A DNA stretch of 64,000 nucleotides from Sporichthya polymorpha DSM 43042 (GTDB lineage: Bacteria > Actinomycetota > Actinomycetes > Sporichthyales > Sporichthyaceae). Under the pieces are notes generated by a model. That model ran no database searches, was not told the DNA's origin, and saw only the letters and a list, made by a program, of their open reading frames with translations. The position numbers and the translations under genes were made by a program. This document shows, in pieces, positions 33,357 through 41,825 of the stretch. The DNA lies in contig NZ_KB913029.1 of NCBI RefSeq assembly GCF_000384115.1, positions 1,088,907 to 1,152,906 of the forward strand, in the 5' to 3' direction. Every line of letters begins with the position of its first letter. Position 1 is the stretch's first letter.

Positions 33357-34574
33357 ATGACGACTTCGAAGTGCCCGGTCTCCTCCCTGGTGGAGAACTT
33401 CGACTTCTCCGACCCGCGGGTCCGGGCCGACCCTCAGGCGGTGTGGGCCGAACTGCGCAAGGGCCCACCCGCCTGGTCGGACAACCACGGCGGGCACTGG
33501 GTCGTCAGCCGGTACGCCGACGTGGTCCAGGTCGTCGAGCACCCCGAGCTCTACACCTCGACGCAGGGCACGCCGTTCCCGCCGACCGGGTTCCCGTACC
33601 CGCTCCCGCCGAGCGAGGCGGACCCGCCGGAGCACGCGAAGTACCGCCGGATGGCGGCGCCGTTCTTCACCTCGCGCGCCCTGTCGCGGCTGGAGACGTC
33701 GATCCGCGCGGTCACCCGCGAGCGGCTGCGGTCGTTCGTCGAGACCGGTAAGGCCGACCTGGCGAAGGACCTCGCCGTCCACGTCCCCGCGAACGTCATC
33801 GCCGAGATGATGGGCTTCCCGCAGTCGGACGCCGGCTGGTTCGTCGAGATCACGGACCGCATGCTCTACACGGCCGAGCGGCCGGAGCTCGCGGAGGAGA
33901 ACGCCGCGATCGGCGGCGAGCTCGTCGGTTACCTGATGAAGCATCTGCAGGCCCGCAAGACCGAGCCGCAGGACGACCTGCTGACCGACCTGGTCCAGTC
34001 CACGATGGACGGCCGGCCGCTCACCCCCGAGGAGGAGCTCGGCCTCGCCTTCTTCTTCCTCATCGCCGGGCACGAGACCACCGTCGGGGGCGTCACGTAC
34101 CTGCTCTACCGCCTGGGTCTCAACCCCGACCAACGCGATGCCCTGATCGCCGACCGCACGTTGCTCCGCGGCGCGATCGAGGAGGGGCTGCGTATCGACT
34201 CGCCCGTCCTCCACCTCTCCCGCGTCGCCACGCAGGACACCGAGCTCGGCGGCGCGCGGATTCAGGCCGGAGACCGCGTCGTCGTCATCTACGCGTCCGC
34301 GAACCTCGACGCCGCCGCGTTCACCGACCCCGACACGTTCGACATCCGGCGTGAGCGCAACCGCCACGTCGCGTTCAGTACGGGCATCCACAAGTGCCAG
34401 GGCGCCGGTCTCGCGCGCCTCGAGATGAGCATCGTCGTCGACGAGGTCCTGGGCGCGATCCCGGACTACGTCGTCGACACCGGCGGCGTGACGTTCCGCA
34501 ACGTCCAGGGCGTCCGCTCGGTCGCGACGCTGCCGGTGACCTTCACCCCCGGCAAGGCAGCTGACATCCCGTAA
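33357..34574 (+). CDS. Cytochrome P450
   Basis: A 405-residue P450. The I-helix is FLIAGHETTVGG with its acid-alcohol pair, the K-helix ExxR is EGLR, and the heme loop is FSTGIHKCQGAGLARLE with the ligand Cys. It resembles the CYP of 42796 and other actinobacterial carboxylate or steroid hydroxylases. ATG 33357 follows GGAGAGGG. It lies 43 bases after the luciferase-like gene and 16 before a second P450. It must take electrons from a ferredoxin encoded elsewhere, possibly the ones at 52.6-54.6 kb. Confidence 0.93.
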   Translation: MTTSKCPVSSLVENFDFSDPRVRADPQAVWAELRKGPPAWSDNHGGHWVVSRYADVVQVVEHPELYTSTQGTPFPPTGFPYPLPPSEADPPEHAKYRRMAAPFFTSRALSRLETSIRAVTRERLRSFVETGKADLAKDLAVHVPANVIAEMMGFPQSDAGWFVEITDRMLYTAERPELAEENAAIGGELVGYLMKHLQARKTEPQDDLLTDLVQSTMDGRPLTPEEELGLAFFFLIAGHETTVGGVTYLLYRLGLNPDQRDALIADRTLLRGAIEEGLRIDSPVLHLSRVATQDTELGGARIQAGDRVVVIYASANLDAAAFTDPDTFDIRRERNRHVAFSTGIHKCQGAGLARLEMSIVVDEVLGAIPDYVVDTGGVTFRNVQGVRSVATLPVTFTPGKAADIP

Positions 34575-34590
34575 GAACTCAAGGAGCTCG

Positions 34591-35850
34591 ATGTCCGTCG
34601 AACAGTGCCCTTATGCCCGAGTGACCCGGCTGGCGGACGTCACCAAGCTTCTGCGGTCGAAGTCCGCGTTGGCGAACGAGCCAGAACTGTTCGCCAACGT
34701 GGCCGAGGACCCGGTCAACGGTGAGATCAACGTGCGCGAGTTCCTCGCGGCCTCGTTCATCTTCTCCGAGGGCGAGTCCCACCGGTCGCGCCGCAAGCTG
34801 CTGAACCCACTCGTCCGGACCGACGCGCTGACCGGCATCCGGGAGGACATCATCCTCCCCGAGGCGGACCGACTGCTGGCGTCGATGCCGGCCGGCGCCG
34901 ACGGAACCGTCTCCCTCGACCTCGTCGAGTTCCTCGAACGGGTCTTCATTCATTTCACCGCCCGGCTGATCGGCCTGACCGACCTGACCGACGAGCGCAT
35001 CGCGCTGTTCCGGTCCCTGGCCGGCCCGATCGCCGCGGGGACGAGTTCGGCTTACCTCGCGGATCGGGCCACGATCAACGCCCAAGCGCTCGCCGCCAAG
35101 GCGCGCTACCGGGACGAGATCCTGCTGCCGTCCCTGGCCTGGCACCGCGAGATGCGCCGCCGCATCGACGCCGGTGAGGTCCACGACGACGAGGTGCCGG
35201 GCAGCTTTCTCAGGATGGCCGCCGCGGGCCTCGACCCCAGATGGGCGGACGACGACAACGTCGTGGTCGAGTCGTCCATGCTCTTCGCTGCCTCCGTCGG
35301 CACGAGCACGCAGTCGGTCGTGCACACGGTCGACCTGCTCCACACGTGGTTCGCGGCCCACCCGGAGGACCTGCCCGAGGCGACCGACCCCACGTTCCTG
35401 CTCAACGCGCTCTGCGAGACGATCCGGCTGCGCGCCCCGTTCTCGCCGTACAACACGCGCCGGGCGTTGGAGGACCACGTGCTCTCCGACGGCACGGCGG
35501 TCCGCGCCGGCCAGGAGCTGCACGTGGAGCTGATGGCCGCCAACCGTGACCCCGACGTGTTCGGCGACGACGCCCACGACTTCAACCCACGGCGCCCGCC
35601 CCCCGAAGGCAACCTGGCGCGGTACGGCGTCGGCTTCGGCATGGGCACGCACCAGTGCTACGGCCTGCGGGTCGTCGTCGGCAACGACGGCAAGGGCGGC
35701 GCCCATGTCGAACTGCTCCGCAAACTGATGTCGGCGGGTGTCCGGCCCGACCCGGACAACCCGCCGACATCGCTCGTCAAGGACATGAGCAAGTTCGCCA
35801 TCGCGGACATCCCGCGATACCTCACCTACCCCGTGACGCTCTCCGCCTGA
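34591..35850 (+). CDS. Cytochrome P450 with atypical I-helix (copy 1)
   Basis: A 419-residue P450 with a normal ExxR (ETIR) and heme loop (GFGMGTHQCYGLRVV), but the I-helix reads LFAASVGTSTQSVVHT, lacking the acid before Thr that helps O2 activation in most P450s. The N-terminal INVREFLAASFIFSEGESHRSRRKLLNPLVR is also family-specific. It is clearly paralogous to the protein at 52921, which shares every one of these features. Peroxygenase, dehydratase or isomerase chemistry should be considered besides hydroxylation. Its last 25 bases overlap the convergent AveC-like gene. Confidence 0.9.
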   Translation: MSVEQCPYARVTRLADVTKLLRSKSALANEPELFANVAEDPVNGEINVREFLAASFIFSEGESHRSRRKLLNPLVRTDALTGIREDIILPEADRLLASMPAGADGTVSLDLVEFLERVFIHFTARLIGLTDLTDERIALFRSLAGPIAAGTSSAYLADRATINAQALAAKARYRDEILLPSLAWHREMRRRIDAGEVHDDEVPGSFLRMAAAGLDPRWADDDNVVVESSMLFAASVGTSTQSVVHTVDLLHTWFAAHPEDLPEATDPTFLLNALCETIRLRAPFSPYNTRRALEDHVLSDGTAVRAGQELHVELMAANRDPDVFGDDAHDFNPRRPPPEGNLARYGVGFGMGTHQCYGLRVVVGNDGKGGAHVELLRKLMSAGVRPDPDNPPTSLVKDMSKFAIADIPRYLTYPVTLSA

Positions 35851-36671
35851 GGCGCCGTCACCGGAACGGCGGCGGCGGGCTTCGGAGCCAGCGGCGCGAA
35901 GCCCTCCGCCGGGAACAGGCGCATTGCGGCGTACATGGCCGCGATCTCCAGCGCGATGGTCACCAGCGTCGCCGCGTAGACCAGGCCCTGCGAGGGGTCG
36001 GTCGAGTGGATGACGGTCCACGTCAGGCAGGGCAGGAAGATCAGACCCACCGTCATCGCGAAGCCGGGCAGCAGGAACGCCGGGATCAGCTGGTCACCCG
36101 TCGGCAGCGAGCGCCGGATCCGCGCCGCGCCGGCGCCGACCCACAGCACAATCGTGAGGTTCATCAGCGGGATCCACATCGGGTAGTCCGCCAGCTTGAA
36201 GGCGCCGGGACCGTGGTACGTGTACTGCTCCATGACGTGCATGAAGAACAGCTCGCCGCCGGCGAGGTACAGGTAGAGCGGACCGGCGAGGACGATCGCG
36301 ATCTTGCGCCGAGTCCAGCCCTGCTCGATCAACCACCACAGCGTCAGGCCGATGCCGCCGTAGTAGACCGCGTAGGAGAAGAAGACCCAGATCGGCATCG
36401 AGTTCTCGTACGAGCTGTAGATCGACTTCTGGCCGGGCTCGTAGTACCAGAGGTTGGCCACGACGTCGGGCAGCGGTTCGAGGAAGGCGCAGAACGTCGC
36501 ACCGAGCGCGACGGCGAGCGGGACCCAGGTCCCGAACCGGCGCCGTAGCGCGAACGCGCCGGCGTACAGACCCACGAAGCTCACGCCGATGACGACCAAC
36601 ATGATGGCCGCCGCGGTCGTGTTCGTGGGCGTCTCGTAGATCTCTTGCGGTGGGACCGGGAAGGCCTGCAT
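35826..36671 (-). CDS. AveC-like (spirocyclase family) membrane protein (copy 1)
   Basis: A 281-residue membrane protein with about seven hydrophobic helices. ATFCAFLEPLPDVVANLWYYEPGQ and FFSYAVYYGGIGLTLWWL are conserved with the protein at 43994. The overall pattern resembles AveC, the bifunctional spirocyclase/dehydratase of avermectin biosynthesis. AveC-type proteins of unknown role are common beside P450 genes in mycobacteria and relatives. Here it is divergent from an SDR and overlaps the end of a P450. The name reflects family resemblance only; the reaction is unknown. Confidence 0.8.
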   Translation of the reverse strand: MQAFPVPPQEIYETPTNTTAAAIMLVVIGVSFVGLYAGAFALRRRFGTWVPLAVALGATFCAFLEPLPDVVANLWYYEPGQKSIYSSYENSMPIWVFFSYAVYYGGIGLTLWWLIEQGWTRRKIAIVLAGPLYLYLAGGELFFMHVMEQYTYHGPGAFKLADYPMWIPLMNLTIVLWVGAGAARIRRSLPTGDQLIPAFLLPGFAMTVGLIFLPCLTWTVIHSTDPSQGLVYAATLVTIALEIAAMYAAMRLFPAEGFAPLAPKPAAAVPVTAPQAESVTG

Positions 36672-36708
36672 AGGGGCGTCCTGTTCCGGGAGACGTCACG
36701 TCCCGACG

Positions 36709-36776
36709 AACGTACTCCCGCCCGCTCGGCACCGTCAACGCATGTGTTGGAATTGTCAACGCCAGTGTTGTAACCT
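36709..36776. promoter_or_regulatory. Divergent promoters with regulon operators, sites 8 and 9
   Basis: Sites 8 (36735-36750, TCAACGCATGTGTTGG) and 9 (36756-36771, TCAACGCCAGTGTTGT) are 21 bp apart. Leftward, TTGACG (complement of 36733-36738) and TACGTT (complement of 36709-36714) are 18 bases apart, for the AveC-like gene. Rightward, TTGGAA (36747-36752) and TAACCT (36771-36776) are 18 apart, and the SDR ATG at 36783 falls at the expected transcription start, so that mRNA is leaderless. Confidence 0.75.
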
Positions 36777-36782
36777 CAGCTC

Positions 36783-37538
36783 ATGAGCAGTTTGGCGGGC
36801 CTGACGGCCGTCGTCACGGGCGGCAACGGAGGCCTGGGACTCGGCCTCGCCGTGGGGATCGCCAAGGCCGGCGGGAACGTCGCGATCTGGGCCCGGAATG
36901 CCGAGCGCAACATCGCCGCCGTCGAGGAGATCTCGCGGCACGGCGGCCGGGCGATCGCCGTCGCGTGCGACGTCAGCGACGAGGCGGACATCGAGGCCGC
37001 CATGAAGCAGACCGTCAGCGAACTCGGTCCGCTCGGCTGCTTCGTCGCGAACGCCGGCATCCATGCCGCCACCCCTCTCGTCGACACCTCGCTCGACGAG
37101 TGGCGCCGGGTCGTCGCCGTGAACCTGGACGGCGGGTTCCTCTGCACCCGCGAGGCCGCGCGCCAGTTCGTGAGCCAGGGTCAGGGTGGCGCGATCATCG
37201 TGGTCTCGTCGACGATCGTGCGCTACGGCGCCGCCGGCAACGCCGCCTACGCGGCCTCGAAGTGCGGGCTCGCCGGACTGGGACGCACCCTGGCCGTCGA
37301 ACTCGCACGCCACCGCGTGCGCTGCAACATCCTGATCCCGGGCTGGACCCGCACCGGGATGAACATCGACCTCCAGGCCAACGACGCCTTTCTGAAGGCC
37401 ACGACGTCGCGGACCCCGGTGCGCCGCTGGGCGAATCCCGAGGAGTTCCACGAGGTGGCCGCCTTCCTCGCCGACCCGAAGCTCACGTTCCACACCGGCA
37501 ACGAGGTCTTCGTCGACGGCGGCTACACGATCTTCTGA
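36783..37538 (+). CDS. SDR family oxidoreductase
   Basis: A 251-residue classical SDR. The cofactor loop is TGGNGGLGLGLA, VANAGIH follows at about residue 85, and the active site is SSTIVRYGAAGNAAYAASK with Ser, Tyr and Lys in place. VFVDGGYTIF ends the chain as in most 3-oxoacyl reductase-like SDRs. It would interconvert a ring or side-chain hydroxyl and ketone. It is followed after 10 bases by the second MmgE/PrpD gene. The predicted transcript starts at the ATG. Confidence 0.92.
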   Translation: MSSLAGLTAVVTGGNGGLGLGLAVGIAKAGGNVAIWARNAERNIAAVEEISRHGGRAIAVACDVSDEADIEAAMKQTVSELGPLGCFVANAGIHAATPLVDTSLDEWRRVVAVNLDGGFLCTREAARQFVSQGQGGAIIVVSSTIVRYGAAGNAAYAASKCGLAGLGRTLAVELARHRVRCNILIPGWTRTGMNIDLQANDAFLKATTSRTPVRRWANPEEFHEVAAFLADPKLTFHTGNEVFVDGGYTIF

Positions 37539-37548
37539 GAGGACACCC

Positions 37549-38955
37549 ATGAACGCCCCCGCGACGACCGTGGCCGAACGCCGCTCCATCCAGGCCGGGC
37601 AGATCACCCGGACCCTCAGCGAACACCTGGTCGGACTGCAGTTCTCCGACATCCCCGCCGACGCGGTGGAGCCGCTGAAGATCTTCACTCTCGAGTGTGT
37701 CGGCCACATGGTGCACGCGCTCCCCCAGCCGGTGAGCCGGCTCCTGGCGAACCACACGCGCGAGCTCGCCGCGGCGCCGCAGTCGGTGGTCGTCGGCTCC
37801 GGCTTCCGGACGTCAGCCGCGGAGGCCGCCTACGTCAACGCCTCGCTCGCGCACGCCGACGAGCTGGAGTCCTACGGCGCGCTTCCCGGGACGTGCCTGA
37901 TCCCGCCGATCGCGGCGGCGCTCGCCGTCGGTGAGGTCGCGGACAGCTCGGGCCGGGACTTCCTCACCGCCGTCATCGCAGGTGTGGAGATGCAGGGCCG
38001 CCTCGGGGTGGCCGGCATCGGCGCCTGCGACCGCGGGTTCATGGGCATCTCGCTGGTCGGCCCGGGCGGGGCCGGCGTGACCGCGGGCCGCCTGCTGAAT
38101 CTGACGACCGAACAGATGCAGCACTGCCTGGGTGTCGCGCTCCCGCTCGGCAACGGCAGCACCCGCGGCTGCGGGACGATGGCACACGTCCACGAGGCCG
38201 GCGTGCCCGCACGCACCGGCGTCTTCGCGGCGCAGGTCGCGGGCCAGGGCTTCACCGGCTGCGCCGACTTCCTCGACGGCGACTACTCCTGGGGCGAGCA
38301 GTACGCGGCAGGCGGGAACCGGCCCTACGATCCGGACGCGTTGACCGCCGACCTCGGCGGCGAGCTCTTCTTCGTCAAGGCCCGGATCGCGCCGAAGCGG
38401 TACGGCTCCTGCGGCCTTACGCACCAGAGCATCCACGGCACGATCGAGATCCTGCGCGAGCACAACCTCTCGCCCGACGACATCGAATCGATCGACGTGA
38501 TCGTGCCGACCTTCGCCGACCGCATCGCGCCCTACCGCGACCCGCAGAACGGCGAGCAGGCGAAGTTCAGCATCCGCCAGGGCGTCGCCGGGCTGCTGGT
38601 CGGCGGGATCCCCGAGCTCCCGTACACCGAGGCCTTCTACGACTCCTCCGCCCAGGACCCGCGCTACGTCGCCGCGCGCGAGCGCGTCACGATCACCGTC
38701 GACAGCAGCGCCAACGTCCGCGGCTTCGCCGACCAGACCCTCACGGTCCGCCTGCGCGACGGCCGGACGCTGACCAAGGTCGTCCCGAACCTGCAGTCGA
38801 CGCAGCCGGCCCTCGACGACCGACTCGCTATGGCCCGCCGCACCCTCGCACCGTTGGGTGCCGAGGCGACGGAACGCACCGTCGACCTGGTGATGAACCT
38901 GGAGCAGCACTCGGTGCGCGACCTGGCTGCCGCGCTCCTCGGCCCGACCCGCTGA
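37549..38955 (+). CDS. MmgE/PrpD family protein (copy 2)
   Basis: A 468-residue protein aligning end to end with the one at 23829 (for example AEAAYVNASLAHADELESYG, GACDRGFMGISLVGPGG, STRGCGTMAHVHEAGVPARTG). It belongs to the 2-methylcitrate dehydratase/cis-aconitate decarboxylase superfamily; two copies under the same operator suggest parallel substrates or a hetero-oligomer. A ribosome site GAGAGGAC lies before ATG 37549. The gene ends at a triple palindromic repeat that separates it from the convergent livF gene. Confidence 0.88.
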   Translation: MNAPATTVAERRSIQAGQITRTLSEHLVGLQFSDIPADAVEPLKIFTLECVGHMVHALPQPVSRLLANHTRELAAAPQSVVVGSGFRTSAAEAAYVNASLAHADELESYGALPGTCLIPPIAAALAVGEVADSSGRDFLTAVIAGVEMQGRLGVAGIGACDRGFMGISLVGPGGAGVTAGRLLNLTTEQMQHCLGVALPLGNGSTRGCGTMAHVHEAGVPARTGVFAAQVAGQGFTGCADFLDGDYSWGEQYAAGGNRPYDPDALTADLGGELFFVKARIAPKRYGSCGLTHQSIHGTIEILREHNLSPDDIESIDVIVPTFADRIAPYRDPQNGEQAKFSIRQGVAGLLVGGIPELPYTEAFYDSSAQDPRYVAARERVTITVDSSANVRGFADQTLTVRLRDGRTLTKVVPNLQSTQPALDDRLAMARRTLAPLGAEATERTVDLVMNLEQHSVRDLAAALLGPTR

Positions 38956-38976
38956 GTCTCTTCGCCCGCCCCGCTC

Positions 38977-39054
38977 AACAAAGGGGTGTCACCCCTTACT
39001 GACGAGTAGGGGGTGTCACCCCTTACTCACAAGTAGGGGGTGACACCCCTTGTT
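38977..39054. repeat. Triple form of the intergenic palindrome (family copy 4)
   Basis: Three units of about 27 bases follow each other, each built on GGGGTGTCACCCC (or GGGGTGACACCCC) and separated by TTACTGACGAGTA or TTACTCACAAGTA. The outer ends (AACAAAGGGG and CCCCTTGTT) pair with each other almost fully, so either three small hairpins or one large structure can form. The core is shared with the elements at 9074, 27052 and 28248. It lies between two convergent operons, as a terminator would. Confidence 0.75.
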
Positions 39055-39092
39055 CGAATCCTGTGGTCGGGCGGGGAAGGGCCGGCGGCGGG

Positions 39093-39788
39093 TCAGTGGC
39101 CGGCGCCGACGTAGCGTTCGGCGAGCTCCTCGGCGTCGATCTCCGCAGGCTGACCGGCGAACGCGACCGAGCCCCGATTGAGCAGGAAGACGAAGTCCGC
39201 GGCGGCGAGCGCGCGGGTCACGTACTGCTCGACCAGCAGCAGTGACGCGCCCTCACGGGCGAGCATCTCCAGGAACGCGAAGATCTCGTCGACGACCTTC
39301 GGCGCGAGGCCCATCGAGACCTCGTCGAGCAGGATGAACCGCGGCTTCTGGACGTAGGCGCGCGCGAGGGCGAGCATCTGCTGCTCACCGCCGGACATCG
39401 TCCCGGCCGTCTGCGCCATCCGCTCACCGAGGCGCGGGAACGCCGTGACCGCGCGGTCGAGCGCCTCGGCCTGGTCACCCTTGACGGCCTGCAGCAGCAG
39501 GTTGTCCCGCACCGAGAGCGAGCGGAACACGCCGCGACCCTCGGGGACGTGGCAGACGCCCTTCTCGACCAGCTTGTGCGGAGCGGCGCCCGTGACGTCC
39601 TCGCCGTCGATCAGCAACTGCCCGGCGGTCGGCTTCAGCAAGCCGGTTGCGACGCGGAGCAGCGTGGTCTTGCCCGCCCCGTTCGGCCCGAGCAGAGCGA
39701 CGACGCTGGAGGCGGGGATCTTCAGGTTCACCCCCCGCAGCACCTGCGTGCCGGAGTACCCCGCGGAGATGTTGCGCAGCTCGAACAT
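39093..39788 (-). CDS. livF: LivF-type ABC transporter ATPase
   Basis: A 231-residue ATPase: Walker A GPNGAGKT (about 34-41), signature MSGGEQQMLALARAY, Walker B FILLDEVSMGLAP. It forms a pair with the LivG-like ATPase 63 bases upstream. No permease or binding protein is encoded here, so the pair must serve permeases elsewhere, perhaps the LivHM protein at 4973, which lacks a LivG. It is the last gene of an operon starting at 42656. Confidence 0.92.
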   Translation of the reverse strand: MFELRNISAGYSGTQVLRGVNLKIPASSVVALLGPNGAGKTTLLRVATGLLKPTAGQLLIDGEDVTGAAPHKLVEKGVCHVPEGRGVFRSLSVRDNLLLQAVKGDQAEALDRAVTAFPRLGERMAQTAGTMSGGEQQMLALARAYVQKPRFILLDEVSMGLAPKVVDEIFAFLEMLAREGASLLLVEQYVTRALAAADFVFLLNRGSVAFAGQPAEIDAEELAERYVGAGH

Positions 39789-39851
39789 CGGCCAGTCCTT
39801 CTTCCGGTGGGGCAGCTCAGGCTGGGGAACGGGCAGGGAACGGGCAGTGAC

Positions 39852-40682
39852 TCAGTGCAGCGTGACCAGGTCGTCGTCAGCGGAGGCGAGGCCCTCGGCC
39901 TCGCTGCCGAGATAGGCGGCGCGGACGACGGGCGAGGCCGCGACCTCGGCGGGTGTGCCCTCGAAGATCGGCTTGCCGAAGTCGAGCACGTGGATGTAGT
40001 TGCAGGTGGACATGACCAGGGCCATGTCGTGCTCGACGATGAGGATCCCGACGTTCCGCTCGGCGACGACGTCGCGCAGGATCTTGCCGAACGCCTCGGT
40101 CTCCTTGCCGTCGAGACCGGACGAGGGCTCGTCGAGGAGCATGATCGGGAACTCACCGGCGATGCAGCGCGCGAGCTCGACCAAACGACGCTGACCCGTA
40201 CTCAGATCGGCCGGGCGGCGGGCCGCGAGATGGCCGATGCCGCACATCTCCAGCGAGCTCTCGGTCAGCTTGCGCAGCCGGTTCGTCTGGCTGGCCGTGG
40301 CCCGGATGTGCTTGAGCGGGTTCTTGCCGGCCATCGCGGCCTCGCGGCCGAGCTTGACGTTCTCCCGCACCGTAAGGGTGTCGAACAGCTCCATTCGCTG
40401 GAACGTGCGCCCGAGGCCCTTACGAGCGCGCGCCTGCGGCGGCGCATGCGTGACGTCCTCGCCGAACAGGTAGACCTTGCCCTCGCTCGGCCGGACCAGA
40501 CCCGTGCACGCGTTGAACGTCGTGGTCTTGCCGGCACCGTTCGGGCCGATCAGGCCGGTGATCCGGCCCCGCGGCGCCTGCAGCGTCTGCCCGTCGACCG
40601 CGACCAGACCACCGAAGCGGACGACGACACCCTCGACGGCCAGACCGTCGACGGGCGGGCCCTCGTTCGAGCGGGCGTTCAC
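39852..40682 (-). CDS. livG: LivG-type ABC transporter ATPase
   Basis: A 276-residue ATPase of branched-chain-type importers. Walker A is GPNGAGKTTTF (about 47-57), the signature LSTGQRRLVELAR, and Walker B IMLLDEPSSGLD. The extended C-terminal segment (VAASPVVRAAYLG) is characteristic of LivG. Its start overlaps the alcohol dehydrogenase stop by 4 bases (40679-40682). Genes of substrate import and alcohol oxidation are thus expressed together under the operators at 42.7 kb. Confidence 0.92.
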   Translation of the reverse strand: MNARSNEGPPVDGLAVEGVVVRFGGLVAVDGQTLQAPRGRITGLIGPNGAGKTTTFNACTGLVRPSEGKVYLFGEDVTHAPPQARARKGLGRTFQRMELFDTLTVRENVKLGREAAMAGKNPLKHIRATASQTNRLRKLTESSLEMCGIGHLAARRPADLSTGQRRLVELARCIAGEFPIMLLDEPSSGLDGKETEAFGKILRDVVAERNVGILIVEHDMALVMSTCNYIHVLDFGKPIFEGTPAEVAASPVVRAAYLGSEAEGLASADDDLVTLH

Positions 40683-41782
40683 TGCGAGCCCGAGGAAGCG
40701 CCGTCGAAATTGATCATCGCGCGGAGGACCTCGCCCTTCGCGGTGGCGTCGAGCGCCTCGTTGACCTGGTCGAGGGAGTAGCGGCGACTGATCATGCCCG
40801 CGAGGTCGAGCTTGCCCTCCTCGGCGAGCTTCACGTACCGCGGGAAGTCGCGCGACGGGATCGCCGAGCCGCTGAAGCTCGCGACGATGTGCTTCGCCCC
40901 GTAGATGAAGCCCAGGCCATGGATCGAGATGAACTCCGTGGGACTCATGGCGCCGATGACGACCGCCGTGCCGTTAGGTCGGGTCAGCTCGACGGTCTGC
41001 GCGACCGTCTCGGGCCGGCCCACCACCTCGAACGCGTAGTCCGCGCCCCGCCCACCCGTCAGCTCGCGCACCGCCTCGATCGGGTCGACGCCGGTGGGGT
41101 CGATGACGTCGGTCGCGCCGCGCTGGGTGGCCGCACCGCGCTTGAGCTCCACCGGGTCGATCGCGATGATCCGCTCGGCGCCGGCGATGCGCGCGCCCTG
41201 GATCACTGACAGGCCGACGCCGCCGCAGCCGACGACCGCGACGGTGGAGCCGGGCTGGACGTCGGCGGTCACCAGCGCCGCGCCCACGCCCGTCGTGACG
41301 CCACACCCGATCAGCGCCAGCTGCTCCATCGGCAGATCGGTCTGCACCGGCACGAGCACGCTCTCGTTCACCGTCATGAACTCGGCCATCGTGCCGAGGC
41401 CGCCGACCGCGGTGACCGCGTCACCGTTGGGCCGCGCCCCGTGCGGCGCCATCTGACCCGCGATCAGGTTCGAGCAGACGAAGGGCTGCTCGTGCTGGCA
41501 GAACCAGCACTCACCACAGGTGGTCACGAATGAGGCGATCACCCGGTCGCCCACCTGAACCCGGCTCACCGCCGAGCCGATGGCCTCCACGGTGCCCGCA
41601 CCCTCGTGCCCGAGGATCACCGGCGGCGGAAAGCCCAACGTGCCGTCGACGAAGGAGAGGTCCGAGTGGCACACCCCCGAGGCACCCAGTCGCACCACGA
41701 CGTCGTTCGGACCCGGGTCGAGCGGGGTCACGTCCTCGATCGAGACCGGCTCGTTGACGCCGACGAAAACTGCAGCCTTCAT
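40679..41782 (-). CDS. Zinc-dependent alcohol dehydrogenase, class III-like MDR
   Basis: A 367-residue medium-chain dehydrogenase. Catalytic zinc ligands are seen in GVCHSDL and GHEGAG. The structural zinc site is a cluster of four Cys in TTCGECWFCQHEQPFVC. The NAD(H) fold is VAVVGCGGVGLSVIQGA. The family (mycothiol-dependent formaldehyde dehydrogenase-like, NDMA-dependent ADH-like) oxidises primary alcohols or thiol adducts. It is second in the operon from 42656 and overlaps livG. Confidence 0.92.
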   Translation of the reverse strand: MKAAVFVGVNEPVSIEDVTPLDPGPNDVVVRLGASGVCHSDLSFVDGTLGFPPPVILGHEGAGTVEAIGSAVSRVQVGDRVIASFVTTCGECWFCQHEQPFVCSNLIAGQMAPHGARPNGDAVTAVGGLGTMAEFMTVNESVLVPVQTDLPMEQLALIGCGVTTGVGAALVTADVQPGSTVAVVGCGGVGLSVIQGARIAGAERIIAIDPVELKRGAATQRGATDVIDPTGVDPIEAVRELTGGRGADYAFEVVGRPETVAQTVELTRPNGTAVVIGAMSPTEFISIHGLGFIYGAKHIVASFSGSAIPSRDFPRYVKLAEEGKLDLAGMISRRYSLDQVNEALDATAKGEVLRAMINFDGASSGSQ

Positions 41783-41825
41783 GCGGGAAGGGTCCTTCCG
41801 GGAGTGCCCAGGATCTCGGTGGGGG

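Noticed and set aside
38977-39054. CRISPR array
   Set aside because: Only three short units of about 27 bases without unique spacers of equal length, and no cas genes nearby; the units are self-complementary.
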